Source: DASREM01 sp035652095 (GTDB lineage: Bacteria; Acidobacteriota; Terriglobia; Terriglobales; Acidobacteriaceae). Taken from it: DNA of 64,000 nucleotides. The position numbers and the translations under genes were made by a program. The notes beneath the pieces are model-generated. The model had not been told where the DNA came from. It was given only the letters and a program-made list of their open reading frames with translations, and did not search any database. The DNA lies in contig DASREM010000006.1 of NCBI GenBank assembly GCA_035652095.1, positions 42,567 through 106,566 on the forward strand, read 5' to 3'. Each line of letters begins with the position of its first letter. Position 1 is the first letter of the stretch. Below, piece by piece: positions 7,884-17,281 of this stretch.

Positions 7884-9655
7884 CTCTTGTTCTTCGGCCG
7901 CATCGAGCCCGCAGCCGGATCCGGCTTCGTAGCCGGAGCCAGTTCGTTCGCGGTTACAAAAACCGGTTCAATGTCGGTCGGAATGTCTTGAAGGCGGTCC
8001 AAGGCTCTCTGCACCGCCGGGCGAACTACTCCCAGCTCGTCAAGCATCTTCTTTGCTCCCGCGTAGTTGCCTTCTGCTTCCAGAGTCAGAAGGTCGTGAT
8101 CGAGATCGCTGACTGCCTGCTTGATTTTCTTCATGTCAACCGCGAAGGTTCCGTCGCCATGTTGGACGAATCCGCCCTTGTCCATTAAGTAGTTGACTTG
8201 GATCGCCATTCCTTTGCCATGGGCATCTTCCAGCCCGAAACGCAGACTACGAAATGCCGAGGCCAGGAAAGTGGTGTACAACTGCCGCTGGGCGGCCTCA
8301 TCCGACGGGAGGGTTTTTTCCAGGCCCATCTCCTTTACGTGGTCCATCATGTACTGCAGCGCAAAAAGACCAGTCACGTCGGCCTTGGCTTCTTCAATGG
8401 CGCTGTACAAGCCTTTCAGTTCCTCGCGGGGTGTCGTCTCCCGCCCTTGTACCCTGATCTGATGGGGACCAAGCCCATGCATCAATTCATGGGCAAGAAT
8501 GTGAGTGAAGAACGGCTCAAAGCTGACATCGGCAACCGCGCTCTCCTTGAGGGTTTTGCGTGCGATCGGGATCAGGACGCTATGGAACTTTGCCTCTTGA
8601 ACGTTCTTTAGCATCACTCGCTTGCTGCCCTTCTGCTGGACCACCCGCTCATCATTGGGCAGGTTGTAAGCGGCGGTCTGAACCCCGTGTGCGCCATCGC
8701 CTGAACTCAATATCTGGTCCACCACGCGGATCGGAGCTGCCGCCCCGAGCTTAGGATTGCGATACTGGGGATCAATCGGCAGGTGGTCTTCAATCTGCTG
8801 CAATTGCTGAGTGAAGGCTCCGAGCTTGGCGGTCTCCGCGTCGTCTCTCAGGCTCACATAGGCTTCGAATGCAGCTTTGTAGCCGAAAATTTCGTCGTTA
8901 TAGGTTTCGTACGGCCCAATGGTGATATCGAGCGGCGCGTCCAGATCCATCCAGGCCAGGTCGCTTTCGTAATAGTTGTTGGACAGATAGGCGTCCGCCC
9001 TGAGGCTCAGGAATTTTTTCAACGACGGATTGTCGGTCAGGCCTGCCGCGTCACGGAGGAGATTGGCGGCCTGAGTCAACTCGTTTTTGTATTCCTCGTT
9101 ATAGGGAACGATGGTCAGTGCTCGACTGTCCGCCCCCGGGCCCCCTTTGCGGCGAATGACCGTAAAGAAGCCAGTGGCCTGCTTCTTTTCATCTTCCGAG
9201 AGCGTGGCCAACCAGCTCTCGAACTCCTGCTTAGTCATATCTTCCGGATAGAAATTCGCTCCTTCCGGCTTGCGTGGCGGGACCCCGGGAATGAAAGCGG
9301 TGAATTTGTCGATGGCTGACCACGGTGCCTTGTTGATCCAAAAATAATTCAACCGGGCCTTACCCAGAGGAGTGCTGTCTTTTTGCAGTTTGCCGTACAA
9401 GGCAATGTCGCCACTCCAGTACTGCTTCATGAATATGTCATTCAGAATACGAGCCGATTCAATCAACTTGACTAGCGCCTGCTTATCTCCGGCCGATAGT
9501 TTTGAAGTGTCTACACGAAGCGGAGTGGGTGCGAAACGGCTCGCCATTTTGTTCAATTCGGCGAGGCCAGGAACGGACGTTTTGGACTGTTGAGCCATGC
9601 TGGAACAACTCACGAACACGCAGAATAGGACCAAGAGGAAAGAAAATAGACGCAT
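7880..9655 (-). CDS. Dipeptidyl-peptidase III-like (M49) metallopeptidase
   Basis: 591-aa exported protein. The N-terminus MRLFSFLLVLFCVFVSC is a signal peptide; the Cys could be a weak lipobox. The zinc motif HELMH occupies residues 389-393 (HELMHGLGPHQ), followed by EEAKAD about 35 residues later. This pair matches the M49 signature of bacterial DPP III-like proteins; the eukaryotic enzymes have HELLGH instead. The remaining sequence is helical with no other recognised domain. The gene is on its own between a convergent phosphatase and the divergent SurA-like gene. It would cleave dipeptides from short peptides in the periplasm if the family analogy holds. Confidence 0.78.
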   Translation of the reverse strand: MRLFSFLLVLFCVFVSCSSMAQQSKTSVPGLAELNKMASRFAPTPLRVDTSKLSAGDKQALVKLIESARILNDIFMKQYWSGDIALYGKLQKDSTPLGKARLNYFWINKAPWSAIDKFTAFIPGVPPRKPEGANFYPEDMTKQEFESWLATLSEDEKKQATGFFTVIRRKGGPGADSRALTIVPYNEEYKNELTQAANLLRDAAGLTDNPSLKKFLSLRADAYLSNNYYESDLAWMDLDAPLDITIGPYETYNDEIFGYKAAFEAYVSLRDDAETAKLGAFTQQLQQIEDHLPIDPQYRNPKLGAAAPIRVVDQILSSGDGAHGVQTAAYNLPNDERVVQQKGSKRVMLKNVQEAKFHSVLIPIARKTLKESAVADVSFEPFFTHILAHELMHGLGPHQIRVQGRETTPREELKGLYSAIEEAKADVTGLFALQYMMDHVKEMGLEKTLPSDEAAQRQLYTTFLASAFRSLRFGLEDAHGKGMAIQVNYLMDKGGFVQHGDGTFAVDMKKIKQAVSDLDHDLLTLEAEGNYAGAKKMLDELGVVRPAVQRALDRLQDIPTDIEPVFVTANELAPATKPDPAAGSMRPKNKS

Positions 9656-9813
9656 GAGAACTTACCTCCCGCTCGAATGATGACTTGGAAACCCCATATC
9701 ATAACAGCCTAAGGCACTGGTTCGGCCCGCGCGTCCGGAGGTACAATAGATAAACACAATTTCCTTTGCGAATGGCGCAGACTTGCTGCCACCGATTCGC
9801 CAAACAGGTTCTT

Positions 9814-10902
9814 ATGCGTAAAATCGTTTCCCTTTCCTTATTTGTTGCTGTTCTCGCTTGCGTCCCCTTGGTAGCTGCAGACCTGGTGGTCGAAGAGATC
9901 ATCGCGCGTGTCAACAATCAGATCATCACGCGATCTGAGTTCCAGCGGAGTAAAGAACAGTTGAAGCAGGAAGCCCAGCAACAAGAAGGTGCCAATGCAG
10001 ACAAAGCGGTTGCCGCGCGCGAGAAAGACGTGCTCCGCGACCTGATTGATCAGCAATTGCTGCTGGAAAAAGGTAAAGACCTGGGCATTACTGCTGATAC
10101 CGAACTGGTCAAGCGCCTCGACGAGATGCGCAAGCAGATGAACCTTGAGAGCATGGACGACCTGGAGAAGGCCGCGCAAAACCAGGGCATCTCTTTCGAG
10201 GACTTCAAGCAAAACCTGCGTAACCAGATCATCACCCAGCAGGTGATCGGCAAAGAGGTCGGTTCCAAGCTCAACATCACGAAAGAAGAAGAGCAGCAGT
10301 TCTACGATGCTCATAAGCAAGAACTCGAGCAGCCTGAGCAGATCCGACTCAGCGAAATCCTGGTCTCAACAGACAAGAAACCCGGTGCGCCGGACGATGA
10401 TGCGGAACGGGTCGCGGCTGCACAGTCCAAGGCCAACGATCTCGTTGACCAACTTCGGAAGGGCGCAAGCTTTGAAGATATTGCGAAGAAAAATTCGGAC
10501 GGTCCGACCGCTTCCCAAGGTGGAGATTTGGGATATTTCAAGCGCGGCACGCTGGCTAAAGAACTGGAAGACACCACTTTTGCAATGAAGCCGGGCGACG
10601 TTTCCGATGCGATTCGAACCAAGCAGGGCTTCGTGATTCTCAAAGTCTCCGAACATCAGCAGGCTGGCGTGCCGGCCATGGCCGATGTGGAGCCCCGGGT
10701 TCAGGACGCGCTCTACATGCAGAAGCTTCAGCCGGCTTTGCGCGCCTATTTGCAGAAGCTCCGCGAGGATGCCTTCATTGACATCAAGCAGGGTTACGTT
10801 GACACCGGCGCCAGCCCGAACCAGACCAAGCCGGTAGAAACCGCCTCCAAAGACCTGAAGGCAAAAGAACTCAAGAAGAAGAAAAAATTAGGGCTGTTCT
10901 GA
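9814..10902 (+). CDS. SurA-like periplasmic peptidyl-prolyl isomerase/chaperone
   Basis: 362-aa foldase. The start at ATG 9814 gives a clean signal peptide (MRKIVSLSLFVAVLACVPLVAA); the longer frame from 9766 does not. Residues ~25-165 form a SurA N-terminal chaperone domain (VNNQIITRSEFQRSKEQL is the usual opening). A parvulin/PpiC domain follows at ~175-280 with EIRLSEILV, GGDLGYFKRGTLAKELED and DAIRTKQGFVILKV. There is one PpiC domain, whereas enterobacterial SurA has two. The C-terminus is a Lys-rich tail. Its expected role is folding and escort of outer-membrane proteins. It is followed 66 nt later by the HD-domain gene. Confidence 0.88.
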   Translation: MRKIVSLSLFVAVLACVPLVAADLVVEEIIARVNNQIITRSEFQRSKEQLKQEAQQQEGANADKAVAAREKDVLRDLIDQQLLLEKGKDLGITADTELVKRLDEMRKQMNLESMDDLEKAAQNQGISFEDFKQNLRNQIITQQVIGKEVGSKLNITKEEEQQFYDAHKQELEQPEQIRLSEILVSTDKKPGAPDDDAERVAAAQSKANDLVDQLRKGASFEDIAKKNSDGPTASQGGDLGYFKRGTLAKELEDTTFAMKPGDVSDAIRTKQGFVILKVSEHQQAGVPAMADVEPRVQDALYMQKLQPALRAYLQKLREDAFIDIKQGYVDTGASPNQTKPVETASKDLKAKELKKKKKLGLF

Positions 10903-10968
10903 TTATTGGGTTAAGCTGGGCGTTGATAGCGTGTGCGTGGGCCGCGCGCGATTCCCGGCTCAATCCGT

Positions 10969-12069
10969 ATGAAAGAATTCTTTCTCTGCGACTGCATTCA
11001 GTTCGAGAACAAGATCATCACTTCCAGTTTTGTTGTCGTCTCCAAGCAGGTAAAACCTAAGAAAACCGGCGAACCTTATCTAGCCCTGACTCTGGGCGAC
11101 CGGTCCGGTCTGATTGAAGCCAAGATGTGGGACAACGTCGAGGATGCACTCAACGCCTTCGACCAGGATGACTACATCAAAGTCAAGGGGCTCATCAATA
11201 AGTACAAGAATCGGTTCCAACTGACGATCCACAAGCTGCGCCGGCTGGGAGACTCTGAGATCGAATTTGCCGATTACCTCCCCAAGACCACGAAGGACAT
11301 TGGGGAGCTGTGGCAGACGTTAAGCGGGTTCGTTGAGAGCTTTCAGAACCATCACCTAAAAGCGCTGGTCCAATCTTTCATGGCGGATTCGGAAATCGCT
11401 GAGGCCTACCGGAATGCGCCGGCCGCAAAAACCCTTCACCATGCCTACATTGGGGGACTGCTCGATCACGTAGTTTCGCTGTTTCGTTCCTGCGACCTGA
11501 TATGCCGGAACTACCCGCAAATCAACCGCGATCTTTTGTTGACGGGCGCTTTTCTTCATGACATCGGGAAGATCCACGAACTGACCTACAACCGTTCCTT
11601 TTCTTACACTACGCGCGGCCAACTGCTGGGGCACATGATCATCGAGTTGGAGATGCTCCAGGCCAAGCTTGCAGCGCTTCCCGATTTTCCCGAGGAGCTC
11701 AAGACTCTGGTCGAACACCTCATCATCAGTCACCACGGGGAATATGAGTTCGGATCTCCCAAATTGCCCATGTTCCCGGAAGCTTTGATGCTCCACTACA
11801 TGGATGATCTGGACTCGAAAATGGAGAGCATGCGCGCCCATTTTGAGAGAGAAGCTGAATTGGACAATCCCTGGACGGGTTACAATTCCTCGCTGGGGCG
11901 GCCTCTTTTGAACACTGTGAAATTCCTTGAAAAGAAGGCTTCGCGCAGCGATTCGGCGGCTGCGCAGAACTTGACCGACTCCGGCTCGCTTGTTCCTGCC
12001 AGTGATGGAAACGGCACGCAAACTGACAAAATCAAATTACCTGCTACTCTCTTTTCCGACAAAGCGTAA
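10969..12069 (+). CDS. OB-fold/HD-domain 3'-5' exonuclease-like protein (YhaM family)
   Basis: 366-aa cytoplasmic protein with YhaM architecture. An OB-fold nucleic-acid-binding domain occupies about residues 10-100 (ITSSFVVVSKQVKPKKTGEP, LTLGDRSGLIEAKMWD). A metal-dependent HD hydrolase domain follows at about 150-290 with HHAYIGGLLDHVVSL, GAFLHDIGKIHEL and HLIISHHGEYEFGSP. The start at ATG 10969 matches family N-termini (MKEFFLCD). YhaM enzymes degrade RNA and single-stranded DNA from the 3' end; I infer the same here. The C-terminal ~40 residues are a low-complexity tail. Confidence 0.85.
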   Translation: MKEFFLCDCIQFENKIITSSFVVVSKQVKPKKTGEPYLALTLGDRSGLIEAKMWDNVEDALNAFDQDDYIKVKGLINKYKNRFQLTIHKLRRLGDSEIEFADYLPKTTKDIGELWQTLSGFVESFQNHHLKALVQSFMADSEIAEAYRNAPAAKTLHHAYIGGLLDHVVSLFRSCDLICRNYPQINRDLLLTGAFLHDIGKIHELTYNRSFSYTTRGQLLGHMIIELEMLQAKLAALPDFPEELKTLVEHLIISHHGEYEFGSPKLPMFPEALMLHYMDDLDSKMESMRAHFEREAELDNPWTGYNSSLGRPLLNTVKFLEKKASRSDSAAAQNLTDSGSLVPASDGNGTQTDKIKLPATLFSDKA

Positions 12070-12147
12070 AATTGGTTGGCCACTACGTGGGTTCGGGAAT
12101 ATCTGTTCCGAGTCTCTGGTACAGCAGTTTCTAGAAACGGAGGATGT

Positions 12148-12855
12148 ATGCGATCCCGCTCGCTCGCAATTTCTTTGGCGTTCTATTTGGTCTTCACGCT
12201 CACCGGCTGCAATAGCAAACCGGCAGACAATGCAACGACTTCTACTGATACCAATCAGCCATCAGGCGCATCTACGCCGGCGCCCACTGCGAACAATGCG
12301 ACCAGCAAGGCCGCGGCCCCGCACAAACCGATGGCGGAAGCGCCCAAACCGGTTGTAATTCCAGCAGGGACGGTCCTGACCGTACGTCTCGGTGAGGCGC
12401 TCAGTTCCAAAACCAGCCAAGCCGGGCAGTCCTTCACGGCAACCCTGGCCGAGCCCGTCCAGGTCGACGGCAAAGACGTGATTCCTTCGGGCGCGTCCGC
12501 GTCCGGTACTGTGACCGATGCCAAGCCCTTGGGCAGGTTCAAAGGCGGCGCGAGCCTGGCCGTGAGACTGATTTCAATCAACATCAACGGAACGGATCAT
12601 CCGATTGAAACCACATCCGTTATGCGAACCGAGAAAGGCAAGGGCAAGCGTACCGCGACCATGGTTGGAGGAGGCGCCGGACTGGGAGCATTGATCGGCG
12701 GTCTTGCCGGCGGCGGCAAAGGCGCCGCGATCGGTGCATTGGCAGGCGCAGGAGCCGGTACAGCGGGAACCGCGTTTACGGGAAACAAGGATGTGGTGCT
12801 TCCCGCCGAAACCGCATTGAGCTTTAAACTCGATCAGCCTATCGAGTTGAAATAG
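12148..12855 (+). CDS. Glycine-zipper lipoprotein
   Basis: 236-aa lipoprotein. A strong ribosome site (GGAGG, 5 nt before ATG 12148) fixes the start. The signal peptide ends in the lipobox LTGC (Cys at about residue 21). A Thr/Ala/Pro-rich linker follows (~25-65), then a beta-rich domain (GTVLTVRLGEALSSKTSQAG, VIPSGASASGTV). Then comes a glycine-zipper segment at about 170-215 (GGGAGLGALIGGLAGGGKGA) that could insert in a membrane. This is a common type of envelope protein in Acidobacteriota; no specific function is known to me. A bidirectional terminator follows directly. Confidence 0.8.
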   Translation: MRSRSLAISLAFYLVFTLTGCNSKPADNATTSTDTNQPSGASTPAPTANNATSKAAAPHKPMAEAPKPVVIPAGTVLTVRLGEALSSKTSQAGQSFTATLAEPVQVDGKDVIPSGASASGTVTDAKPLGRFKGGASLAVRLISININGTDHPIETTSVMRTEKGKGKRTATMVGGGAGLGALIGGLAGGGKGAAIGALAGAGAGTAGTAFTGNKDVVLPAETALSFKLDQPIELK

Positions 12856-12872
12856 AATTGCGCTGAAATGAG

Positions 12873-12901
12873 AAACTCCCAGGCAGCCCGCCTGGGAGTT
12901 T
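12873..12901. terminator. Bidirectional hairpin terminator between convergent genes
   Basis: A perfect 12-bp stem (AAACTCCCAGGC / GCCTGGGAGTTT) with a 5-nt loop sits 17 nt after the lipoprotein stop and 13 nt before the end of the convergent response-regulator gene. The A/T ends of the stem give a short U-tract in either direction. Confidence 0.85.
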
Positions 12902-12914
12902 GCTTGGAACTTCG

Positions 12915-13580
12915 CTAAGCTCCCGCCGGCATTTTCACGATCTTCTTCTGGATGGCATAGGTCACCAGCTGAGCTTTGTTGTGAATGTTCAGCTTGCGCA
13001 TCAGGTTGAACTTGTGCGCCTCCACTGTCTTTATGCTTAGGCCGAGCATCCCCGCGATTTCGCGAACAGAGTTCCCCTCGGCAATCATCTTGATGACCTC
13101 CCGCTCGCGCGGGGTCAGAGTCGAACTTCGAGACATCCGCGAGGGCAGCCCTTGAGAGCGGGATCGAAAATCGTCCACCAGTTTTTCCAGGACTTGTGGG
13201 CTTAGATATTTCCGGCCTTGAGACACTTCCCTGACTGCGGTAATAAGCTTCGGGGCTGGCGCGTCCTTCAGCACGTAACCCGACGCGCCTACTTCGATAC
13301 ATTGCAGCAGATACTCCTCATCCTCATACATGGTGAGGAAGATCAGCCTAGTTCCGGGGCAGTTTCGTTCGATCAGACGCGCGGCCTCAAAGCTCGACAT
13401 TCCCGGCATACCAATATCCATCAGGACCACGTCGGGTTTCAGCTCGCGAACTCTTTCCAATCCCCCTACGGCATCGCTTGCCTCCCCTACCACCTGGATG
13501 TCCGGTTCGCTCTCCAGCAATCGCCGCAAACCATCGCGGAATAGCGTGTGATCATCAACTACTATGCATCGGATGGGCAT
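12915..13580 (-). CDS. NarL/FixJ-type response regulator
   Basis: 221-aa DNA-binding response regulator. An N-terminal receiver (phosphoacceptor D55 in VVLMDIGMPG, conserved Lys in YVLKDAP) is joined to a C-terminal LuxR-type HTH (about residues 150-210: LTPREREVIKMIAEGNSVRE, then LGLSIKTVEAHKFNLMRKL). It overlaps the 3' end of the upstream kinase gene by 26 nt, so the two form a cognate pair. The target genes are not evident from the sequence. Confidence 0.92.
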   Translation of the reverse strand: MPIRCIVVDDHTLFRDGLRRLLESEPDIQVVGEASDAVGGLERVRELKPDVVLMDIGMPGMSSFEAARLIERNCPGTRLIFLTMYEDEEYLLQCIEVGASGYVLKDAPAPKLITAVREVSQGRKYLSPQVLEKLVDDFRSRSQGLPSRMSRSSTLTPREREVIKMIAEGNSVREIAGMLGLSIKTVEAHKFNLMRKLNIHNKAQLVTYAIQKKIVKMPAGA

Positions 13581-14403
13581 GGATGTATTGGGTTTCAGGT
13601 TTCAGCAGACGAGTTTGCTGCGCCCTCTTGCGTCCTTTCTTCGTTTTCCCCCCGACGCGATTCGGATGGATTTCCTCACCGACTTCCGGAACCGTGCTGA
13701 GCTTCCGCGTTTTTCGAAATGCCGGCAACATCACTCGAACGCGGGTGCCTCTGCCATTTCGCGACCGCACTCGAACTGTCCCGCCCAGAGCCGCGATCCG
13801 TTCTCGCATCCCCCAGAGCCCGAAACTACCCCGTCGTGAATCGGTTCTGGAGAATCCAACCCCGTCATCCTCGATCAATAACCTCAGTTCACCCTGCTCC
13901 AGCTCCAGCCGCACCACGCAGTTCTGAGCTTGCGAGTGCTTTGCGACGTTGTGCAGAGCTTCCTGCACTGCTCGATAAATGCCAACTTCGAATTCATGAT
14001 CTACGCCATTCAGGTTTTCCGGCAGAAACAGCTTGCCTTTGATCCCTGTGTTCTTGGTAAGTTCTCGAGCCTCTTTCCGTATCGCTGCCAGCAGCCCTAG
14101 CTCGTCTAATGTGCGAGGCGACAAGCGGGCGATGATGCGACGCAGGTCCCCAATGGTTCGATCCAGCATCGTCATCGCATCCTGGATCTTAGGTTCCGCT
14201 TCTCCGCCACGGCATTCGTTGGCCACCATGCTCAGGTAGAGGCGTAAGACCATCAGGCCCTGGCCGGTTTCGTCGTGCAACTCCCGGCTGATTCGCTTGC
14301 GCTCTTCTTCCTGCGCGCGAAGCAGGTGCAGAGACAACTCTGAAACCTGGGTGGTCGCAGCTTCGCGGGCGTTCACGGCCTTGGAGCGGGTCCTGCTAGG
14401 CAC
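13555..14403 (-). CDS. NarL-type sensor kinase without an obvious sensor domain (HisKA_3/HATPase)
   Basis: 282-aa histidine kinase. The dimerisation/phosphoacceptor helix carries H43 in RKRISRELHDETGQG, characteristic of HisKA_3 kinases. The ATPase domain follows with AVQEALHNVAKHS, LLIEDDGVGF and GSFGLWGMRERIAALGG. There are no membrane segments and only about 25 residues precede the catalytic core, so it either senses a cytoplasmic signal through a partner or is driven by another kinase. The start is a GTG. The C-terminal ~45 residues are a basic tail, and this region overlaps the start of the cognate regulator gene. Confidence 0.88.
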   Translation of the reverse strand: MPSRTRSKAVNAREAATTQVSELSLHLLRAQEEERKRISRELHDETGQGLMVLRLYLSMVANECRGGEAEPKIQDAMTMLDRTIGDLRRIIARLSPRTLDELGLLAAIRKEARELTKNTGIKGKLFLPENLNGVDHEFEVGIYRAVQEALHNVAKHSQAQNCVVRLELEQGELRLLIEDDGVGFSRTDSRRGSFGLWGMRERIAALGGTVRVRSRNGRGTRVRVMLPAFRKTRKLSTVPEVGEEIHPNRVGGKTKKGRKRAQQTRLLKPETQYIHAHPMHSS

Positions 14404-14614
14404 GTAGATACCTCAGAGCCAGAGATCCTCGGAAGTGGCGACTTCATGCCGGGCTGGCATCGGTAACCACCAGGTGCGGGGTTAATCTTAAGTTAACCCT
14501 ATTCTAGCAAGTTCCCGGCACGTCAGGGCAACTCTGAGGCACAGAAAATCAGGGATTTGATGTACTCGGCTTGCTCCGGGTTTGCTGCTGCTATCAGCTA
14601 CAATCCAAAAGACC

Positions 14615-15781
14615 ATGCTTCGTTACTACACAGCCGGGGAGTCCCATGGGGAGGCGCTGGTGGCCTTCCTTTCTGGCTTGCCGGCGGGTCTAGCCATTGA
14701 TCAAGCCTTTGTGGACCACGAACTCTGGCGGCGCCAGCAAGGCTACGGACGCGGTGGGCGCATGAAAATCGAAAAGGACCATGCCCACCTCCTGTCCGGA
14801 GTGCGCGATGGCAGGACTATTGGTTCGCCGATTTCCATTCTGCTGCAAAACCGGGATTGGCAGAATTGGCAAGAGTCGCTTCCTGTCGCTGTCGGAGACC
14901 CTTCAAAGCATCGCGCTGTGACATCTCCCCGCCCTGGCCATGCCGACCTGGCGGGGGCCCTCAAGTACAATTTTCCCGAAGCTCGCTATGTCTTAGAACG
15001 CGCGTCCGCCCGCGAATCCGCTGCCCGCGTCGCCTTGGGAGCCATTGCCAAATTATTTCTTCGCGAGCTTAAGATTGAAGTGCTTAGCCACGTCATCGCG
15101 GTCGGAAACGCCAGCATGGGGTCAACCGAGGTGCCGTGGGACCGGGTCCTTTCCCTATCCAGCAAGTCCGAGGTTCTTCTCGGCTGTGTGGACACCGATA
15201 TCGAAAGGCGCATGAAAGACGAGGTCGATCGAGCGCTGAAAACCGGGGACTCCGTGGGAGGCGTTTTCGAAGTGGTGGTTCACCAGGCCCCCCCGGGTTT
15301 GGGAAGTTATGCGCAATGGGACGAGCGGCTGGACGCCCTGCTGGCGGCGGCGGTCATGTCGCTGCAGGCAGTAAAGGCAGTCGAAGTCGGCACCGGAGTT
15401 ACCGCCGCTGCTTCCGCTGGGTCCGCCGTGCATGATGAAATAGGTTTTGACGGGTCAGCCGGATTCACCCGGGCGAGTAACAATGCGGGCGGAATCGAAG
15501 GCGGGGTCTCGAATGGCCAGGAAATTCGCGTGCGCGGGTACTTGAAGCCAATCTCAACCTTGCGGCGGCCCTTGAAGTCGGTGGATTTCGCAACCCGGCG
15601 GCCGGTGAGCGCCGCCTATGAACGCTCCGATGTTTGCGTCGTTCCCGCGGCCGGTGTGGCTGCGGAGGCGATGGTCGCGCTCACCATAGCTCGCTGCTGT
15701 CTGGAGAAGTTCGGCGGGGATTCCATGGGTGAAGTATTGAGAAATTTTCGGGGTTATCTTGAGCAATTGAGGAGCTATTAA
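14615..15781 (+). CDS. aroC: Chorismate synthase
   Basis: 388-aa enzyme of the shikimate pathway, converting 5-enolpyruvylshikimate-3-phosphate to chorismate with reduced FMN. Signature blocks are complete: YYTAGESHGEAL at the N-terminus, RPGHADLAGALKY, ERASARESAARVALG in the middle, and NNAGGIEGGVSNGQEI with LKPISTL. The start at ATG 14615 gives the standard N-terminus MLRYYTAGESHG. It stands apart from other aro genes and is followed 38 nt later by def. Confidence 0.95.
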   Translation: MLRYYTAGESHGEALVAFLSGLPAGLAIDQAFVDHELWRRQQGYGRGGRMKIEKDHAHLLSGVRDGRTIGSPISILLQNRDWQNWQESLPVAVGDPSKHRAVTSPRPGHADLAGALKYNFPEARYVLERASARESAARVALGAIAKLFLRELKIEVLSHVIAVGNASMGSTEVPWDRVLSLSSKSEVLLGCVDTDIERRMKDEVDRALKTGDSVGGVFEVVVHQAPPGLGSYAQWDERLDALLAAAVMSLQAVKAVEVGTGVTAAASAGSAVHDEIGFDGSAGFTRASNNAGGIEGGVSNGQEIRVRGYLKPISTLRRPLKSVDFATRRPVSAAYERSDVCVVPAAGVAAEAMVALTIARCCLEKFGGDSMGEVLRNFRGYLEQLRSY

Positions 15782-15819
15782 GGCGGCGGTTTCTGTACCC
15801 GCGCGCTCAGCCACGTCCG

Positions 15820-16329
15820 ATGATCTATCCCATTGTGAAATATGGTGACGCAGTCCTGGAAACTCCCGCAAAGCCGGTCACGGAATTTGATGAGGATTTG
15901 AAAAAACTCGTCGAAGACATGTTCGAGTCTATGTACGCGGCTCACGGTGTGGGCTTGGCCGCACCTCAGATCGGCATATCGAAACGGCTCGCCGTGATTG
16001 ATGTGACCTTCAAAGAAGATCCCGACGCGAAACTGGTCCTGGTCAACCCCGAGATCATTCACACCGAGGGAAAACACCGGCAGAACGAAGGCTGCCTCAG
16101 CATCCCTGAATTTCGTGAGCCGGTTACGCGGGCCCACAAAGTGACCATTCGCGCTCAGGATGTAAATGGAAAATGGTTCGAAAAGACTGGAGAGGAACTG
16201 CTGGCGCGCGCGTTCCTACACGAGACCGATCACCTGAACGGGAAACTTTACATCAGCCATATCAGCGCACTGAAGCGGGATCTGATGAAACGCAAAATCA
16301 GGAAATTGATAAAAGCCGGAGAATGGTAA
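15820..16329 (+). CDS. def: Peptide deformylase
   Basis: 169-aa metalloenzyme removing the formyl group from nascent proteins. All three motifs are intact: GVGLAAPQIG, EGCLSIPE (metal-binding Cys) and HETDHLNG (the HEXXH metal site with catalytic Glu). It is followed 13 nt later by fmt, the enzyme that adds the formyl group, which is the classic def-fmt-rsmB arrangement. Confidence 0.96.
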   Translation: MIYPIVKYGDAVLETPAKPVTEFDEDLKKLVEDMFESMYAAHGVGLAAPQIGISKRLAVIDVTFKEDPDAKLVLVNPEIIHTEGKHRQNEGCLSIPEFREPVTRAHKVTIRAQDVNGKWFEKTGEELLARAFLHETDHLNGKLYISHISALKRDLMKRKIRKLIKAGEW

Positions 16330-16342
16330 ACCACAGGCGCCC

Positions 16343-17281
16343 ATGTCAGATTCCATGCAGCTAGTCTTTTGCGGCACGCCCCAGTTTGCAGTGCCCACAT
16401 TGCAGGCTCTGATTGACAATCAGTTTCAGATAGGTCTGGTAGTGACTCAGCCCGATCGTCCCCAGGGACGCGGGTTACAGCTCTCCGCTTCACCAGTGAA
16501 GCAGCGGGCGTTGAATCTTGGCCTTCCGCTAACCCAACCGGACAAGATCAAGAACAATCAGGAATTTCGAGACCGACTCGCTGGTCTCGCTCCGGACGCA
16601 ATCATCGTCGTAGGATATGGCCGCATCATTCCGCAGTGGATGATTGATCTGCCGCGACTTGGAAATATCAACCTGCACGGCTCATTACTTCCCAAGTATC
16701 GTGGGGCAGCGCCGGTTCAGTGGGCGATCGCATCCGGCGAGATCATCACGGGCGTGACTACAATGCGGATCGACGCTGGCCTTGATACTGGAGACATACT
16801 CCTGCAGCGCGAAATGAATATTCAACCCGAGGATACCTCGGAGACCCTCGCTCCGCGCCTGGCCACAATAGGCGCTGAGTTGATGGTCGAAACGCTTCGA
16901 GGGCTCCGGGCAGGGAACGTGTCGCCGGTCCCACAGGATCACTCCAAAGCAAGCCTTGCCCCGATCTTAAGAAAGGAAGACGGTCTTATCGACTTTCACC
17001 TGCCCGCTAAACAGATACAAGACAGGCTCCGAGGATTTCAGCCGTGGCCAGGGGCATTTACCAAGTTTCGTGACAGGACCTTCAACGTTTGGCGCGCAAT
17101 CGTCACCCAGCAGAGCATTCCTGAGGGACAGTTGGCGGTGGACAATCGCCTGCTGGTGGGTTGCGGTAACAACACCGCTCTGGAACTCCTGGAAGTTCAG
17201 CCCGAGGGCAAGAAGCGGATGCCGGCGGCAGATTTTGTGAGAGGGTATCGTCCCAAGCCTGGGGAACGGCTAGGCAGTTGA
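16343..17281 (+). CDS. fmt: Methionyl-tRNA formyltransferase
   Basis: 312-aa enzyme using 10-formyl-tetrahydrofolate to formylate initiator Met-tRNA. The N-terminal Rossmann-type domain contains the catalytic set around residues 109-120 (INLHGSLLPKYRGAAPVQWA) and the downstream Asp in TTMRIDAGLDTGDILL. The C-terminal OB-like tRNA-binding domain starts around residue 210. The stop overlaps the rsmB TTG start by 4 nt, indicating translational coupling. Confidence 0.96.
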   Translation: MSDSMQLVFCGTPQFAVPTLQALIDNQFQIGLVVTQPDRPQGRGLQLSASPVKQRALNLGLPLTQPDKIKNNQEFRDRLAGLAPDAIIVVGYGRIIPQWMIDLPRLGNINLHGSLLPKYRGAAPVQWAIASGEIITGVTTMRIDAGLDTGDILLQREMNIQPEDTSETLAPRLATIGAELMVETLRGLRAGNVSPVPQDHSKASLAPILRKEDGLIDFHLPAKQIQDRLRGFQPWPGAFTKFRDRTFNVWRAIVTQQSIPEGQLAVDNRLLVGCGNNTALELLEVQPEGKKRMPAADFVRGYRPKPGERLGS